DNA of 64,000 bases, from assembly GCA_030949705.1 (NCBI GenBank), contig JAUZSF010000001.1, positions 1 to 64,000 on the forward strand, in the 5' to 3' direction. Both the position numbers and the translations under genes were made by a program. Position 1 is the stretch's first letter, and every line of letters begins with the position of its first letter. This DNA is from Robiginitomaculum sp. (GTDB lineage: Bacteria > Pseudomonadota > Alphaproteobacteria > Caulobacterales > Maricaulaceae). This document shows, piece after piece, positions 15,036 through 24,456 of the stretch. The notes under the pieces are model-generated. The model searched no databases, was not told where the DNA came from, and worked only from the letters and a program-made list of their open reading frames with translations.

Positions 15036-15599
15036 TTAATCCGCACGCTTGACATAGCTGCCATCAGCGGTGGAAACCACCACCTTTTCGCCAACGCCGA
15101 CAAAGGGCGGCACCGTGGTACGCACGCCGTTTTCCAAGGTCGCTGGCTTGAACGAATTGGCCGCCGTCTGGCCTTTGACCACCGGCTCGGTATCGGCAAT
15201 TTCCAAAACCACCTGATCGGGGATGGAAAGGGCAATGGGGCGTTCTTCGTGAAAATTGATCACCACGGTCATGCCGTCCTGCAGATAGGCCTGCATGTCA
15301 CCGACAAATTCCTTGGCCAGCTCGACCTGTTCGTAACTTTCAATATCCATAAAGGCCAGCGTGTCGCCATTGTCATAAAGATAGGTATGATCTTTTTGTT
15401 CCAAGCGAACCTTTTCAATGGTTTCAGAGGCGCGAAAGCGTTCATTCAGCTTGCGGCCATCTTCCAGGTTTTTCAGTTCGACCTGATTAAAGGCACCGCC
15501 TTTGCCTGGTTTGACGGCATTGCATTTCACCGCCACCCACAAGCCGTTCTGGTGCTCGATAATATTGCCCGGTTTGATCTCGTTGCCGTTGATTTTCAT
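15036..15599 (-). CDS. efp: Translation elongation factor P
   Basis: A 187-residue three-domain EF-P that relieves ribosome stalling at polyproline stretches. The KOW-like N-terminal domain carries the modified-residue loop [13 protein letters not shown], with Lys at position 33, so a beta-lysyl-type modification is expected. No modification enzyme (epmA/epmB) is in this window. The OB-fold domains II and III follow, with the signature region [18 protein letters not shown] and the closing [28 protein letters not shown]. Start ATG 15599 is clear. It heads the efp-suhB-dapE run. Confidence 0.96.
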   Translation of the reverse strand: MKINGNEIKPGNIIEHQNGLWVAVKCNAVKPGKGGAFNQVELKNLEDGRKLNERFRASETIEKVRLEQKDHTYLYDNGDTLAFMDIESYEQVELAKEFVGDMQAYLQDGMTVVINFHEERPIALSIPDQVVLEIADTEPVVKGQTAANSFKPATLENGVRTTVPPFVGVGEKVVVSTADGSYVKRAD

Positions 15600-15656
15600 C
15601 GTACTGCCCTCAAGGTGTTTATGTGTGAGGTGCTCTATCTGTGCGCCGCTTGCGGG

Positions 15657-16922
15657 TCAAGGCGAAGCAGTGTGCGAGAGGATCAGCAAAGGCTGTTTGG
15701 CAATCTCTTCAATGCGGCCGCGGGTCGGGCCGGGCAGGGCACTGCCCAGCGCCATGGCCAGGGCCCGGCGCTCGGCATTTTGCGGATCATGACGCACGGC
15801 GCGCACGGCCCATTCATAGGCCGCTTCGCGATCCATCATCACGCCTTCACCTTTGGCCAGCGCAATGGCGTAAAGGTACTGGCCTTCACCATCATCGGCC
15901 TCAGCCGCCTTGCGTAACCACCGGGCCGCTTCGGCGGGGCGCGGTGGTTCTTCATGCAGTGTAAAAATGGCCCAGGCAGTCATGGCATCGGGAAGGGCGC
16001 CTTTGGCCGCCTGCTCAATCAGAGGGGCGGCGGCGGCCTGATCGAAAAGGGGGCTTTCCGGGTCGGCCAGGATAATGCCGGCCTGATAGGCCGAGCGGAT
16101 ATCTCCTTCGCGGGCGGCTTCTTTATAGAGTCGCAAGGCGTCTTCATCCTCGCCCTGACTAAAGAGCAAATTGCCCAGCAATTGCTTGGCGTGCACGCTG
16201 CCATCATAAATAGCTTTTTTGAACCAGAATTTGGCCTGTTCGGTATCCAGTGGGCCGCCTAGGCCCGAGGAGAAGACCTGACCCAGTACAACCTTAGCCT
16301 CGGTGGAATCCTTTCTGGCGGCGTTCAGCAAAAACCGCCGACCATCACTGGCCGACAAGCCGCCTTGGTTGTCAAAGGCCATTTCCGCCAGAGATAACCA
16401 GGCATAGACCTCGCCGCCTTTGGCAGCTTTTTTGAACCAGTTAACCGCATTGGCGCTTTCTACCGGGCCGCCCTGACCCTTGCGCATCATGGTACCCAAC
16501 AGATATTGTGCCCGGGCATCGCCCTGGGCGCTTTGGGCACTTGCCAGGGTACGCGCCAATGCATATTCGCCGCGGGCATAGGCCTGGGCCGCATCAAAGT
16601 CATCATTGGCAAAGCTGCTGGTTGGAAATTCGGGTACATCGATCAGGGGCGGCAAGGCGTCTTCGCCAAGGATGATGCCTTCCTTGAATACGGGAGGTTT
16701 TTCCACCGGACCGGTTTGTGCCATTGCCAAGAACGGGCCGGCCCAAAGCGCGATGATTAAGCCGCCAAGGAGGCCTTTTGGATGGCGGCATTGAAGGCCC
16801 GCACCGCTTCGTCCGGTCCGTCCGGGGCATTCCAAACTCCGCCACAAACGGCCAAAAAGTCTGCCCCGGCCTGTACCAGAGGGGCGCAATTGTCTACTGT
16901 TATACCGCCGATTGCTACGCAT
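15657..16922 (-). CDS. Exported Sel1-repeat (TPR-like) protein, start uncertain
   Basis: A chain of Sel1-like repeats, for example [66 protein letters not shown] and [33 protein letters not shown]. Sel1 proteins act as scaffolds, often periplasmic. A signal-peptide-like core ([20 protein letters not shown]) begins only at residue 50 of this frame; the first 49 residues are thiE read in another frame and are unlikely to be protein. No ATG/GTG lies just before the core. If one base of the T4 run at 16776-16779 is spurious, ATG at about 16789 gives the compact start MPPSKGLLGGL. The true gene therefore probably begins near 16790. Confidence 0.75.
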   Translation of the reverse strand: MRSNRRYNSRQLRPSGTGRGRLFGRLWRSLECPGRTGRSGAGLQCRHPKGLLGGLIIALWAGPFLAMAQTGPVEKPPVFKEGIILGEDALPPLIDVPEFPTSSFANDDFDAAQAYARGEYALARTLASAQSAQGDARAQYLLGTMMRKGQGGPVESANAVNWFKKAAKGGEVYAWLSLAEMAFDNQGGLSASDGRRFLLNAARKDSTEAKVVLGQVFSSGLGGPLDTEQAKFWFKKAIYDGSVHAKQLLGNLLFSQGEDEDALRLYKEAAREGDIRSAYQAGIILADPESPLFDQAAAAPLIEQAAKGALPDAMTAWAIFTLHEEPPRPAEAARWLRKAAEADDGEGQYLYAIALAKGEGVMMDREAAYEWAVRAVRHDPQNAERRALAMALGSALPGPTRGRIEEIAKQPLLILSHTASP

Positions 16923-17404
16923 GGAATTTCAAAAAGCTCCGACCACCAGGAAAGAAGATCTGTTGTTGCCTGTGTTTTAGGCGTTTTCGTGGCACTTTCA
17001 AAAAAAGCCCCAAAGGCAACATAATCGGCACCGCTTTCCCCCGCCAGCATAGCCAGATGCCGTGAGTTATGCGCCGTGGCTCCGATCATGGCCTGGGGAC
17101 CCAGGATTTTGCGGGCCTCGCGCAGAGGCATGTCGTCCTGGCCCAGGTGCACGCCGTCGGCACCCAGTTCCCGGGCCAGATCCACCCGGTCATTGATCAG
17201 CACCGCCACATCGGCACCATGAGCAATCGGAGCGAGGGTTTGATAAGCGTCACGGATTTCAGCGTCCGATACGTCTTTAAGACGAATTTGCAGCGCCGCC
17301 ACATCACCGGCGGCCAGGGTGACCTCTAAGTCCTTGGCAAAGGTGCCCAGGTCATCAAGACGCGGCGGCGTCAACAGATACAGGCGACAGGGTTCGATAC
17401 GCAT
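16757..17404 (-). CDS. thiE: Thiamine-phosphate synthase
   Basis: A 215-residue TIM-barrel enzyme joining HMP pyrophosphate and thiazole phosphate. Visible family features are [10 protein letters not shown] at the start, [11 protein letters not shown], the phosphate/Mg2+ region [50 protein letters not shown] and the glycine loop AIGGITVDN. Length is normal. Other thi genes are not in this window. Its 3' end overlaps the start region of the Sel1 gene, so the exact end depends on the T4 run discussed there. Confidence 0.92.
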   Translation of the reverse strand: MRIEPCRLYLLTPPRLDDLGTFAKDLEVTLAAGDVAALQIRLKDVSDAEIRDAYQTLAPIAHGADVAVLINDRVDLARELGADGVHLGQDDMPLREARKILGPQAMIGATAHNSRHLAMLAGESGADYVAFGAFFESATKTPKTQATTDLLSWWSELFEIPCVAIGGITVDNCAPLVQAGADFLAVCGGVWNAPDGPDEAVRAFNAAIQKASLAA

Positions 17405-17492
17405 GCCGCCTCATAGCGCGCCTATGCACGAAGTAAAGAGGCAAGCTCATTTGACCTTGACCCGGTGGTCGGCTCACCGTAAGCGCCGTGCC

Positions 17493-18353
17493 ATGACACA
17501 GCTGCCCCAAACCCCTGCTGGCCTAGGTGAATTGGCACCGCACTATGATGCGCTTTTGTGTGATGTCTGGGGGGTAGTGCATAATGGCAAGGCCGCCTTT
17601 GCGGCGGCCACCCAGGCATTGACCCAGTTTCGCCAGGCCGGAGGGATTGTGGTGATGCTGACCAATGCGCCGCGACCATCCACAGAAATACCGGCACAGT
17701 TTGCGGCGCTGGGTGTTCCCGATACCAGTTGGGACGGTATTGTTACTTCGGGAGATGCCACCAAGGCCCTGTTGTCGCAAAACGCCCCCGGTCCGGCCTT
17801 CAAGCTGGGCCCGCCCAAGGATGATCGCCTCTATGACGGCACCGGCATGACGTTTGCGAAACTGGAAGACGCAAAGCTGATTTCGTGCACCGGTTTTTAT
17901 GACGACAATCGGGAAACCCCGGGAGATTACGATGCCTTGTTGGCCCGCGCCGCGGCGCTGGATTTGCCCATGATCTGTGCCAACCCGGACAAGGTGGTGC
18001 ATTTTGGAGATCGACTGATTTACTGCGCCGGAGCACTGGCCGAAAACTATGCGGCGCTGGGGGGCAAGGTGGTGTATACGGGCAAGCCGCATGATACCAT
18101 TTACCAGCTTAGCTATGAACGTCTTGCGGCTTTGCGCGGCCATTCGGTGGATAAAAGCCGTATTCTGGCCATTGGCGATGGCCTGCCCACTGATATTCTG
18201 GGGGCGGCTTCACAATCCTTGGATTGTCTGTTTATCACTGGCGGGATTCACGAAGCGCATTTTTCAGGCCGTGCCTATGCCGAAGAAGTGGGGCATTTGT
18301 TGCAGGAGCATCAAACCCGGGCGCGTTACGCCATGCCGATCTTGCGCTGGTAA
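17493..18353 (+). CDS. HAD-superfamily class IIA hydrolase (NagD-like)
   Basis: A 286-residue HAD hydrolase with the nucleophile motif DALLCDVWGVVHNG (residues 18-31), motif II in GGIVVMLTNAPRP, the substrate-cap region TSGDATKALL and motif III/IV in ILAIGDGLPTDILGA. The DVWGV form matches a family of NagD-like proteins common in alphaproteobacteria, whose substrate is not known. ATG 17493 is chosen because the family begins about 20 residues before the Asp motif; the frame runs back to 17319 across the divergent thiE start. Convergent with the HK-receiver gene (2-base gap). Confidence 0.85.
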   Translation: MTQLPQTPAGLGELAPHYDALLCDVWGVVHNGKAAFAAATQALTQFRQAGGIVVMLTNAPRPSTEIPAQFAALGVPDTSWDGIVTSGDATKALLSQNAPGPAFKLGPPKDDRLYDGTGMTFAKLEDAKLISCTGFYDDNRETPGDYDALLARAAALDLPMICANPDKVVHFGDRLIYCAGALAENYAALGGKVVYTGKPHDTIYQLSYERLAALRGHSVDKSRILAIGDGLPTDILGAASQSLDCLFITGGIHEAHFSGRAYAEEVGHLLQEHQTRARYAMPILRW

Positions 18354-18354
18354 A

Positions 18355-19452
18355 TCAGGCGGTTTTGGCCAGTTTCATTTTTCTGACGCGGGTCGTGCTC
18401 ATACTGGCCTGAATGGTTTCGGATAATTTGGTGACATCCAGGGGTTTGGTCAGATAGGCATCCATGCCGGCTTCCAGCACCTTGGCGGGCATTTCCGGGC
18501 GTACATCGGCCGTTAGAGCGATCACCGGTACCAGTGCAGAAATTTCATCATCCAGCTCGCGGATTTTCTGACAGGCCGCCATGCCATCCATTTGCGGCAT
18601 ATGCAGGTCCATCAACACCATATCAAAATGGTTATTCCTGACCGCTTCGACGGCCTCGATACCATTGGCGACCAGTTCAAAATCATGACCGAGCTTGTTT
18701 AATATCAAGCCGATCAGTCGCTGGTTGGCGCGACTGTCTTCGGCAACCAGAATGCGCGCCGGACGGTCAATTTGGCCGGCTTCCTCTTTGGGGGTTTCCA
18801 CCAAAATGGTGAGTTGGCCGTATTCTGACTGATTTTCATCCATATCCAGGCTAACCTCTCCACCCATCAGGCGTGCCAGCCGGCGGGTAATTTCCAAGAC
18901 GTCCACATTGTCGCTCTCTTGTACTGATGTTCCGTTAAAGCGGGCATTAGAGGTAATGGTGACGTGCAGGGTATCGCTCCATTGCCCTTCCCGGATATTG
19001 GCGGCCATGCGTAAAATACCGTCCGAATGGCGGGCAATCAGATGGGCCGCCAGATTGTAAACCGCCTGTGATAACCGCGCCTTGTCACAATGAATTTTGG
19101 TGCCAATGTCGGGGGCAAATTCCAGGCTAATCCCCAATCCTTTGGCTGCTGCGGAAGGGCGCAAGCGTTCAACCATCACCAGCAGCGCTTCGGTAATGCC
19201 GAAATATTCTTCCTGTACGCCCAGGGCATCATTGTTCAGCTGTGCCTGATCCAGATGATTGTCAACATGAACCAGCAATTCATGGCTGGCCCGCATGATG
19301 GCTTGTACATACTCTTTCTGATCCTGTTCCAGCACCGTATCATCCAGCAGATGCGCCATGCCCAGAATGTCCGTTAACGGGGTACGTAACTCATGGCTCA
19401 GGCTTTCCATTCGGACAGTGGGCGGATGGTCGGGGTCGACGGTAACGGGCAT
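18355..19452 (-). CDS. Degenerate hybrid histidine kinase with C-terminal receiver
   Basis: A 365-residue cytoplasmic protein without sensor or membrane segment. Residues 14-75 are a HisKA dimerisation domain with an intact H-box (SLSHELRTPL, H20). Residues about 85-220 correspond to the ATPase domain but are degenerate: the N-box reads YNLAAHLIARHS, with His137 where the Mg2+-binding Asn should be, and neither the DxGxG nor the GxGLGL ATP-lid motif is seen. Residues 233-350 form a good receiver (phospho-acceptor D282 in VLMDLHMPQMDG, K336 in LTKP). It probably cannot autophosphorylate and may serve as a phosphorelay or scaffold; that is inference. Monocistronic, convergent with the HAD gene. 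Confidence 0.82.
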   Translation of the reverse strand: MPVTVDPDHPPTVRMESLSHELRTPLTDILGMAHLLDDTVLEQDQKEYVQAIMRASHELLVHVDNHLDQAQLNNDALGVQEEYFGITEALLVMVERLRPSAAAKGLGISLEFAPDIGTKIHCDKARLSQAVYNLAAHLIARHSDGILRMAANIREGQWSDTLHVTITSNARFNGTSVQESDNVDVLEITRRLARLMGGEVSLDMDENQSEYGQLTILVETPKEEAGQIDRPARILVAEDSRANQRLIGLILNKLGHDFELVANGIEAVEAVRNNHFDMVLMDLHMPQMDGMAACQKIRELDDEISALVPVIALTADVRPEMPAKVLEAGMDAYLTKPLDVTKLSETIQASMSTTRVRKMKLAKTA

Positions 19453-19640
19453 AAGATATCTCCAAGTTTATATTAATTGTCATAAATAACGCAAAAAGGG
19501 TAAAATAATTCATAATCATCTCTTAGTTGTGTAAATGATACAAACACTATCTGTGCCCCCCCTTTTCATTCTTTGGTTAGTCCGGCTATAGGTGTGCAGT
19601 GAAGCCACTGTCTTGTTGATGGGGGCACATTGGAGTGTTC

Positions 19641-20618
19641 ATGCCAATTCTCGTGCATTTTCTCTGGCTAGCCGCCGGTGTTTTTATTCTTCTGTTTGCA
19701 GGCGATATTCTGGTGCGTGGTTCGGCGGCGCTGGCTCGCCGGTGGGGCGTTCCGTCGCTGATTATCGGCTTGACGGTGGTGGCGCTGGGCACGTCTGCAC
19801 CCGAAATGGTGGTCAGTGTTGGGGCGGTTCTCAAGGGCGCACCGGGTCTGGCCATGGGCAATATTGTTGGCTCGAACATTGCCAATATGCTGCTGGTGCT
19901 GGGTGTACCGGCCATGATTGTACCCATCGCCACCAATGCGCCAGGCACCGGGCGCAATGTCATGTTTGCGCTTATGGCCTCGATCATTCTCACCGTGATG
20001 TCTTGGAATGGTGTGATCAGTTTCTGGCAGGGCGTGGTGCTCTTTTCGCTGATTATCATTTATCTGGTTTATCTGTTTACCCAGGCCCGTGCCGGCATGG
20101 AAATGGCCGCCGATATTCAGGAATTGGCCGATGTGGATCACATGCAGGGCCTGCCATCCAGCAACATGAAAATCGCACTCTTTATTCTGGTTGGCATTGT
20201 AGGCCTGCCATTTGGTGGGCACTTGGTGGGGGGCAATGCGGTCGCCATTGCCGAGTTAATGCATGTCTCCACAGCCATTATCGGTCTGACCATTGTGGCG
20301 GTTGGTACGTCTTTGCCCGAATTGGCGACCTCGGTCATTGCGGCCTTGCGCCGTCATGGCGACCTGGCGGTGGGCAATGCCTTTGGCTCTAATATTTTTA
20401 ATGTTTTTGCCGTTGGCGGGGCCTCGGCCATGGCGGGCAAGCTGACCGTGCCTCCCAGCTTTATGCAATACGATTTCTGGGTGATGATCGGCGCCAGCGT
20501 ATTGCTTGGTGGTTTTGCTCTGGCCAAACTCAAAATCGGCAGACTGGCCGGCGTGTTATTGCTGGTTGCCTATGGGGCCTATCTGTTTGGATTAATGGCC
20601 CAGGAAGGGCTGTTGTGA
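19641..20618 (+). CDS. CaCA-family Na+/Ca2+ (cation) antiporter, YrbG type
   Basis: A 325-residue inner-membrane exchanger with ten to eleven helices and the two alpha repeats that form the ion-binding site: VVALGTSAPEMVVSVGAVLKG...GNIVGSNIANMLLVLG near 45-85 and VAVGTSLPELATSVIAALRRHGDLAVGNAFGSNIFNVF near 215-255. Both acidic residues (in APEM and LPEL) are intact. ATG 19641 with GGAG six bases upstream is preferred to the GTG two codons earlier. Its stop overlaps the GTG start of the SDR gene, so the antiporter, SDR, folB and perhaps uvrC form one transcript. Confidence 0.9.
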   Translation: MPILVHFLWLAAGVFILLFAGDILVRGSAALARRWGVPSLIIGLTVVALGTSAPEMVVSVGAVLKGAPGLAMGNIVGSNIANMLLVLGVPAMIVPIATNAPGTGRNVMFALMASIILTVMSWNGVISFWQGVVLFSLIIIYLVYLFTQARAGMEMAADIQELADVDHMQGLPSSNMKIALFILVGIVGLPFGGHLVGGNAVAIAELMHVSTAIIGLTIVAVGTSLPELATSVIAALRRHGDLAVGNAFGSNIFNVFAVGGASAMAGKLTVPPSFMQYDFWVMIGASVLLGGFALAKLKIGRLAGVLLLVAYGAYLFGLMAQEGLL

Positions 20619-21373
20619 GTGCGCCTGGCGTTTTGATCACTGGCGCTGGCGCGCGGGTTGGCAAAGCGCTGGCACTGGCGTTGGGTGGCGATGGCTGGCG
20701 CGTGGCGGTGCATTACCGGCATTCTGCGGAACCAGCACAAGAGGTGATCGCTCAGATCATTGCCGATGGCGGCCAGGCCGCAGCAGTGCAGGCGGACCTG
20801 ACAGATCGGGAGGCGGTGGCATCGCTAATCCCAAAGGCGGTGGATGCCATCGGGCCGATTCAGGCGTTGATCAACAATGCCTCCCATTTCGAAGACGACC
20901 GGTTGGAAGACCTGTCCCACGATCTGTGGGATATTCATATGGATACCCATTTGCGTGCCCCGGTATTTCTGGCCTCGGCTTTTGCCAATCAATTGTCAGG
21001 AACTGATACCGGCGCCATCATCAATCTGATTGACCAGCGGGTGCGCAAACCCAACCCCAAATTTTTTAGCTATTACCTTTCCAAGGCGGCGCTGAACTGT
21101 GCCACCGTAACCATGGCACAGGCGCTGGCCCCGCGCATTCGCGTCAATGCGGTGGCTCCGGGGCCAACCCTGCGCAATGCCCGCCAGAGCGAAGCGGATT
21201 TTGACCGGCAGGTATCGGCAACCCTGTTGGGTACCGGCTCGCCGGTTGAAGAGATTGTGGATGCAGTGCGGTATTTCCTGTCGGCCAAGGCGGTCACCGG
21301 GCAAACGCTGGTGGTCGATGGCGGCCAGCATCTGTTATGGCGCACGGCCGATGTACAGGGCGTTGGCGAATGA
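20615..21373 (+). CDS. SDR-family oxidoreductase, pteridine-reductase-like (possible FolM)
   Basis: A 252-residue short-chain dehydrogenase. The NADP-binding start is VLITGAGARVGKALALALGGDGWRVAVHYRHS; an Arg/Ser-containing loop at the end of strand 2 suggests NADPH. NNAS is present, and the catalytic YxxxK is in FFSYYLSKAAL. The closing VTGQTLVVDGGQHLLW is also typical. The form GAGARVGKALA and the DGGQHL end resemble pteridine/dihydromonapterin reductases. It overlaps folB by four bases, which supports a role in pterin reduction. The substrate remains inference. GTG start at 20615 overlaps the antiporter stop. Confidence 0.82.
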   Translation: MSAPGVLITGAGARVGKALALALGGDGWRVAVHYRHSAEPAQEVIAQIIADGGQAAAVQADLTDREAVASLIPKAVDAIGPIQALINNASHFEDDRLEDLSHDLWDIHMDTHLRAPVFLASAFANQLSGTDTGAIINLIDQRVRKPNPKFFSYYLSKAALNCATVTMAQALAPRIRVNAVAPGPTLRNARQSEADFDRQVSATLLGTGSPVEEIVDAVRYFLSAKAVTGQTLVVDGGQHLLWRTADVQGVGE

Positions 21374-21750
21374 GCATCCGGCAAAGTACCATTTTTGTGC
21401 GCGGCCTGCGTGTGGATGCCTCCATTGGCGTATACCCGCACGAGCACGAAAGCACCCAGCCCATTTTTATTGATGTGCAACTTGATCTGGGCAATACCCC
21501 GCCGCCCGTTGAGGATCGCCTGGGCGAAACCATTGATTATGAGGCCGTGGCCAATCAAGCCAAAGCACTTGCCAAAGAGGGCCATGTGCAATTGGTAGAA
21601 ACCCTGGCCGAGCGGCTGGCCAATTGGTGTCTGGAGGATCCCCGGGTCAAGGCGGTGACCGTGCGCATTGAAAAGCCCAATGCCCTGGCCGCTGCCGATG
21701 CGGCGGGAGTGGAGATAACGCGGGTGTGCGATGGAAAAGAAACCCGTTAA
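21370..21750 (+). CDS. folB: Dihydroneopterin aldolase
   Basis: A 126-residue T-fold enzyme of folate synthesis that converts dihydroneopterin to 6-hydroxymethyl-dihydropterin. Visible family features are FVRGLRVDASIGVYPHEHESTQPIFIDVQLDL (catalytic/pterin-binding region), ETIDYEAVANQAK, LVETLAERLANWCL (substrate Glu) and VTVRIEKPNAL. It starts ATGA-overlapped with the SDR gene. The uvrC start follows after nine bases. Confidence 0.92.
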   Translation: MSIRQSTIFVRGLRVDASIGVYPHEHESTQPIFIDVQLDLGNTPPPVEDRLGETIDYEAVANQAKALAKEGHVQLVETLAERLANWCLEDPRVKAVTVRIEKPNALAAADAAGVEITRVCDGKETR

Positions 21751-21759
21751 ACTCGCCCC

Positions 21760-23638
21760 ATGACCCGCGCCGATGATACACCACCGCTCTTAACCGGGGC
21801 GGCTCTGATTGCCGATCATGTGCGTCGCCTGCCGGCCAAACCCGGGGTCTATCGCATGATGGATGCCCATGGGGCGGTGCTGTATGTGGGCAAGGCCAAA
21901 AGTCTGAAGGTGCGTGTTAAAAACTATACCCGCATCGATAAACAGCCCAATCGCATTGCGCGCATGATCACCGCCACCCGGTCGATGGAATTTATTGTTA
22001 CCGACACCGAAACCGAGGCATTATTGCTGGAAGCCAATCTGATCAAACGGCTCAAGCCACGCTATAATATTTTGCTGCGGGACGACAAATCCTTTCCCTA
22101 TATTGTGTTGCGCCACGACCATGAGGCCCCGCAAGTGCTGAAACACCGGGGCGCGCGATCGCTCAAGGGCGATTATTACGGCCCCTTTGCCAGTGCTTCG
22201 GCGGTCAACCGTACGCTGGACACCCTGCAAAAGGCATTTTTGCTGCGCACCTGTTCGGACCCGGTCTATGAGGGACGCAGTCGCCCCTGCATGCTGCACC
22301 AGATCAAACGCTGTTCAGCACCCTGCACGGGGGGAGATCCTGCCCGAGGACTATGCGGAGCTGGTGGCCCAGGCCAAGGCTTTTCTTAGTGGAAAATCCA
22401 ACGAACTGGGCGATGCCTTGAATATACAGATGCAACAGGCCGCCGCGGTGCAGGATTATGAACGGGCCGCCGACCTGCGCGATCGGATTCGGGCGCTGGC
22501 GGCGGTTACTGCCCATCAGGGGGTTAATCCGGGCAGTACCGAGGATGCCGATGTGGTGGCCCTGCATATGGATGGCGGGGCCAGTTGCGTGCGGGTGTTT
22601 TTCTATCGGGCCGGGCAAAACTGGGGCGAGCGGGCATTTTTCCCTCGCCATGATAAATCCGCCGAGGCCGGCGAGGTGCTGGGCGCCTTTCTGGCACAGT
22701 TTTATGAAAACAAGCGCCCGCCCAAAAACCCTGATCATCAGCCATGATTTGCCCGAACAGGAACTGCTTGGCGAGGCGCTGGCGGTGCGTGCGGGCCGTC
22801 ATGTACAGATCATACGGCCACAGCGCGGCGAAAAGCTGGACCTGTTGCGTCAGGCGCTGAATAATGCCCGCGATGCGCTTGGTCGGCGACTTGCCGAAAG
22901 CACCAGCCGCACGGCGCAATTGGCCGGCGTGGCCAAGGTGTTTGCTCTGGAACACCCGCCCCAACGCATCGAAGTGTATGATAATTCACATATATCCGGC
23001 ACCCATGCAGTGGGCGCAATGATTGTGGCCGGTCCCGAAGGGCTGGAAAAAAAATCAATACCGGATTTTTAATATCAAATCCGAAGAGCTGACCCCGGGT
23101 GATGACTTTGCCATGATGCGCGAAGTGCTGACCCGTCGTTTTTCCCGCTTGTTGAAAGAAAAGCAAAAGGGCACAGCCCTGGTGCCGGATCTGGTGCTGG
23201 TGGATGGTGGTGCCGGCCAGCTAAAAGAGGCGGTGCAGGTGATGGCTGATCTGGGCATCAGCCAGGACGAAATTAAAGTCGCCGGCATTGCCAAGGGGGT
23301 CGAGCGCGATGCCGGGCGGGAACAGTTTTTTTATCCCGGGCCGTGCGCCATTTCGGTTGGAACACCGCGACCCGGTTTTGTATTATTTACAACGCCTTCG
23401 CGACGAGGCGCATCGCTATGCCATTGGCGCGCATCGCCGCCGCCGGGCCAAGGGGGCCAGGGAAAACCCGCTGGATGCCATTCCGGGGGTTGGTCCCTTG
23501 CGCAAAAAAGCCTTGCTGGCGCGCTTTGGCTCTGCCAAAGCGGTAGGCAATGCCACGCTTGGGGATCTGGCATCTGCGGATGGTGTCTCCCGGCAAATGG
23601 CCAAGACCATCTATGATTTTTTTCATGATGATGTGTGA
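21760..23638 (+). CDS. uvrC: Excinuclease ABC subunit C, broken by four +1 frameshifts as written
   Basis: UvrC makes both incisions in nucleotide excision repair. All domains are present across shifting frames: GIY-YIG nuclease (KPGVYRMM...[19 protein letters not shown]), UVR motif ([19 protein letters not shown]), RNase H-like C-terminal nuclease ([35 protein letters not shown]) and HhH ([25 protein letters not shown]). The frame is restored each time by deleting one base from a run: G6 22329-22334, A5 22724-22728, A8 23047-23054 and T7 23326-23332. Corrected length is about 625 residues, normal for UvrC. Conservation on both sides of every break argues for base-calling errors over a decayed gene. 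Confidence 0.9.
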
Positions 23639-23649
23639 GGAATAAACCG

Positions 23650-24453
23650 GTGAAGCCTTTTTCTGAAATGCCTGCCTCGACCCTGGCCAGAGTGCGTTAT
23701 CTGCTTTCCGATATTGATGACACCCTGACCGAGGACGGGGTGTTTCCGCCAGACAGCTTTTCGGCCTTGCAAAATTTGCGCGACAGTGGCCGCACTGTGG
23801 TCCTGATCACCGGGCGGCCTGCCGGGTGGTGCGATATGATCGCCCGGTTTTTCCCGGTGGATGCGGTGGTCGGGGAAAACGGGGCCTTGTGTTTTTACCG
23901 GGACGGGGATCGGGTATGCCAGCTCTGGCATGATACGGCCAAAGATCGGGAACAAAACCTGCGCCGCCTGCATGAAATTGCCAACCAGATTGTGGGCGAA
24001 TTTGCCGGTACCGCCCTGGCCCAAGATAATCCCTGGCGGGCCAGCGATGTGGCGGTGGATTTTGCTGAAGAGGTGGAGCCCTTGCCGCTGGCCACGGCAG
24101 AGGCCATCCGGGCGCGTTTCGAAGATCATGGGGCCACCGCCAAGGTCAGTTCCATTCACGTCAACGCCTGGTTTGGTCGTTATGACAAGCTTTCCATGTT
24201 CAAACGCTGGCTGAAAGATGTGCGCGGCCAGAGTATTGAGGATGTTCTGGACATGAGCATCTATACCGGCGATTCGCCCAATGATGTGCCCATGTTCAAA
24301 CAATTTCCACTTTCCACTGGCGTACAGGGCATAGAAAATTATACCTTGCCTCCAGGGGATTTACCGGCCTTTGTTACCCGCCAGGATGCGTCATCGGGGT
24401 TTGCCGAAGTGGCAAAGGCCCTGTTGTCCACCCCTCTAAGCCTGAAGGATTAA
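23650..24453 (+). CDS. HAD-superfamily class IIB phosphatase
   Basis: A 267-residue HAD hydrolase with nucleophile motif LLSDIDDTLTEDG, motif II in TVVLITGRPAGWCDMI, a class IIB (Cof-type) cap, and motif IV in YTGDSPNDVPMFKQF. GENGAL is typical of sucrose-phosphatase / mannosyl-phosphoglycerate-phosphatase / Cof relatives. The substrate is probably a phosphosugar and is not predictable. GTG 23650 is chosen because AGGA lies about 10 bases upstream; an earlier GTG at 23635 overlaps the uvrC stop. The phosphatidyltransferase gene starts four bases after its stop. Confidence 0.8.
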   Translation: MKPFSEMPASTLARVRYLLSDIDDTLTEDGVFPPDSFSALQNLRDSGRTVVLITGRPAGWCDMIARFFPVDAVVGENGALCFYRDGDRVCQLWHDTAKDREQNLRRLHEIANQIVGEFAGTALAQDNPWRASDVAVDFAEEVEPLPLATAEAIRARFEDHGATAKVSSIHVNAWFGRYDKLSMFKRWLKDVRGQSIEDVLDMSIYTGDSPNDVPMFKQFPLSTGVQGIENYTLPPGDLPAFVTRQDASSGFAEVAKALLSTPLSLKD

Positions 24454-24456
24454 TCC

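Noticed and set aside
22320-23340. Programmed ribosomal frameshifting in uvrC
   Set aside because: Four +1 insertions in different runs within one gene, none with a conserved slippery context, are far better explained by homopolymer sequencing errors.
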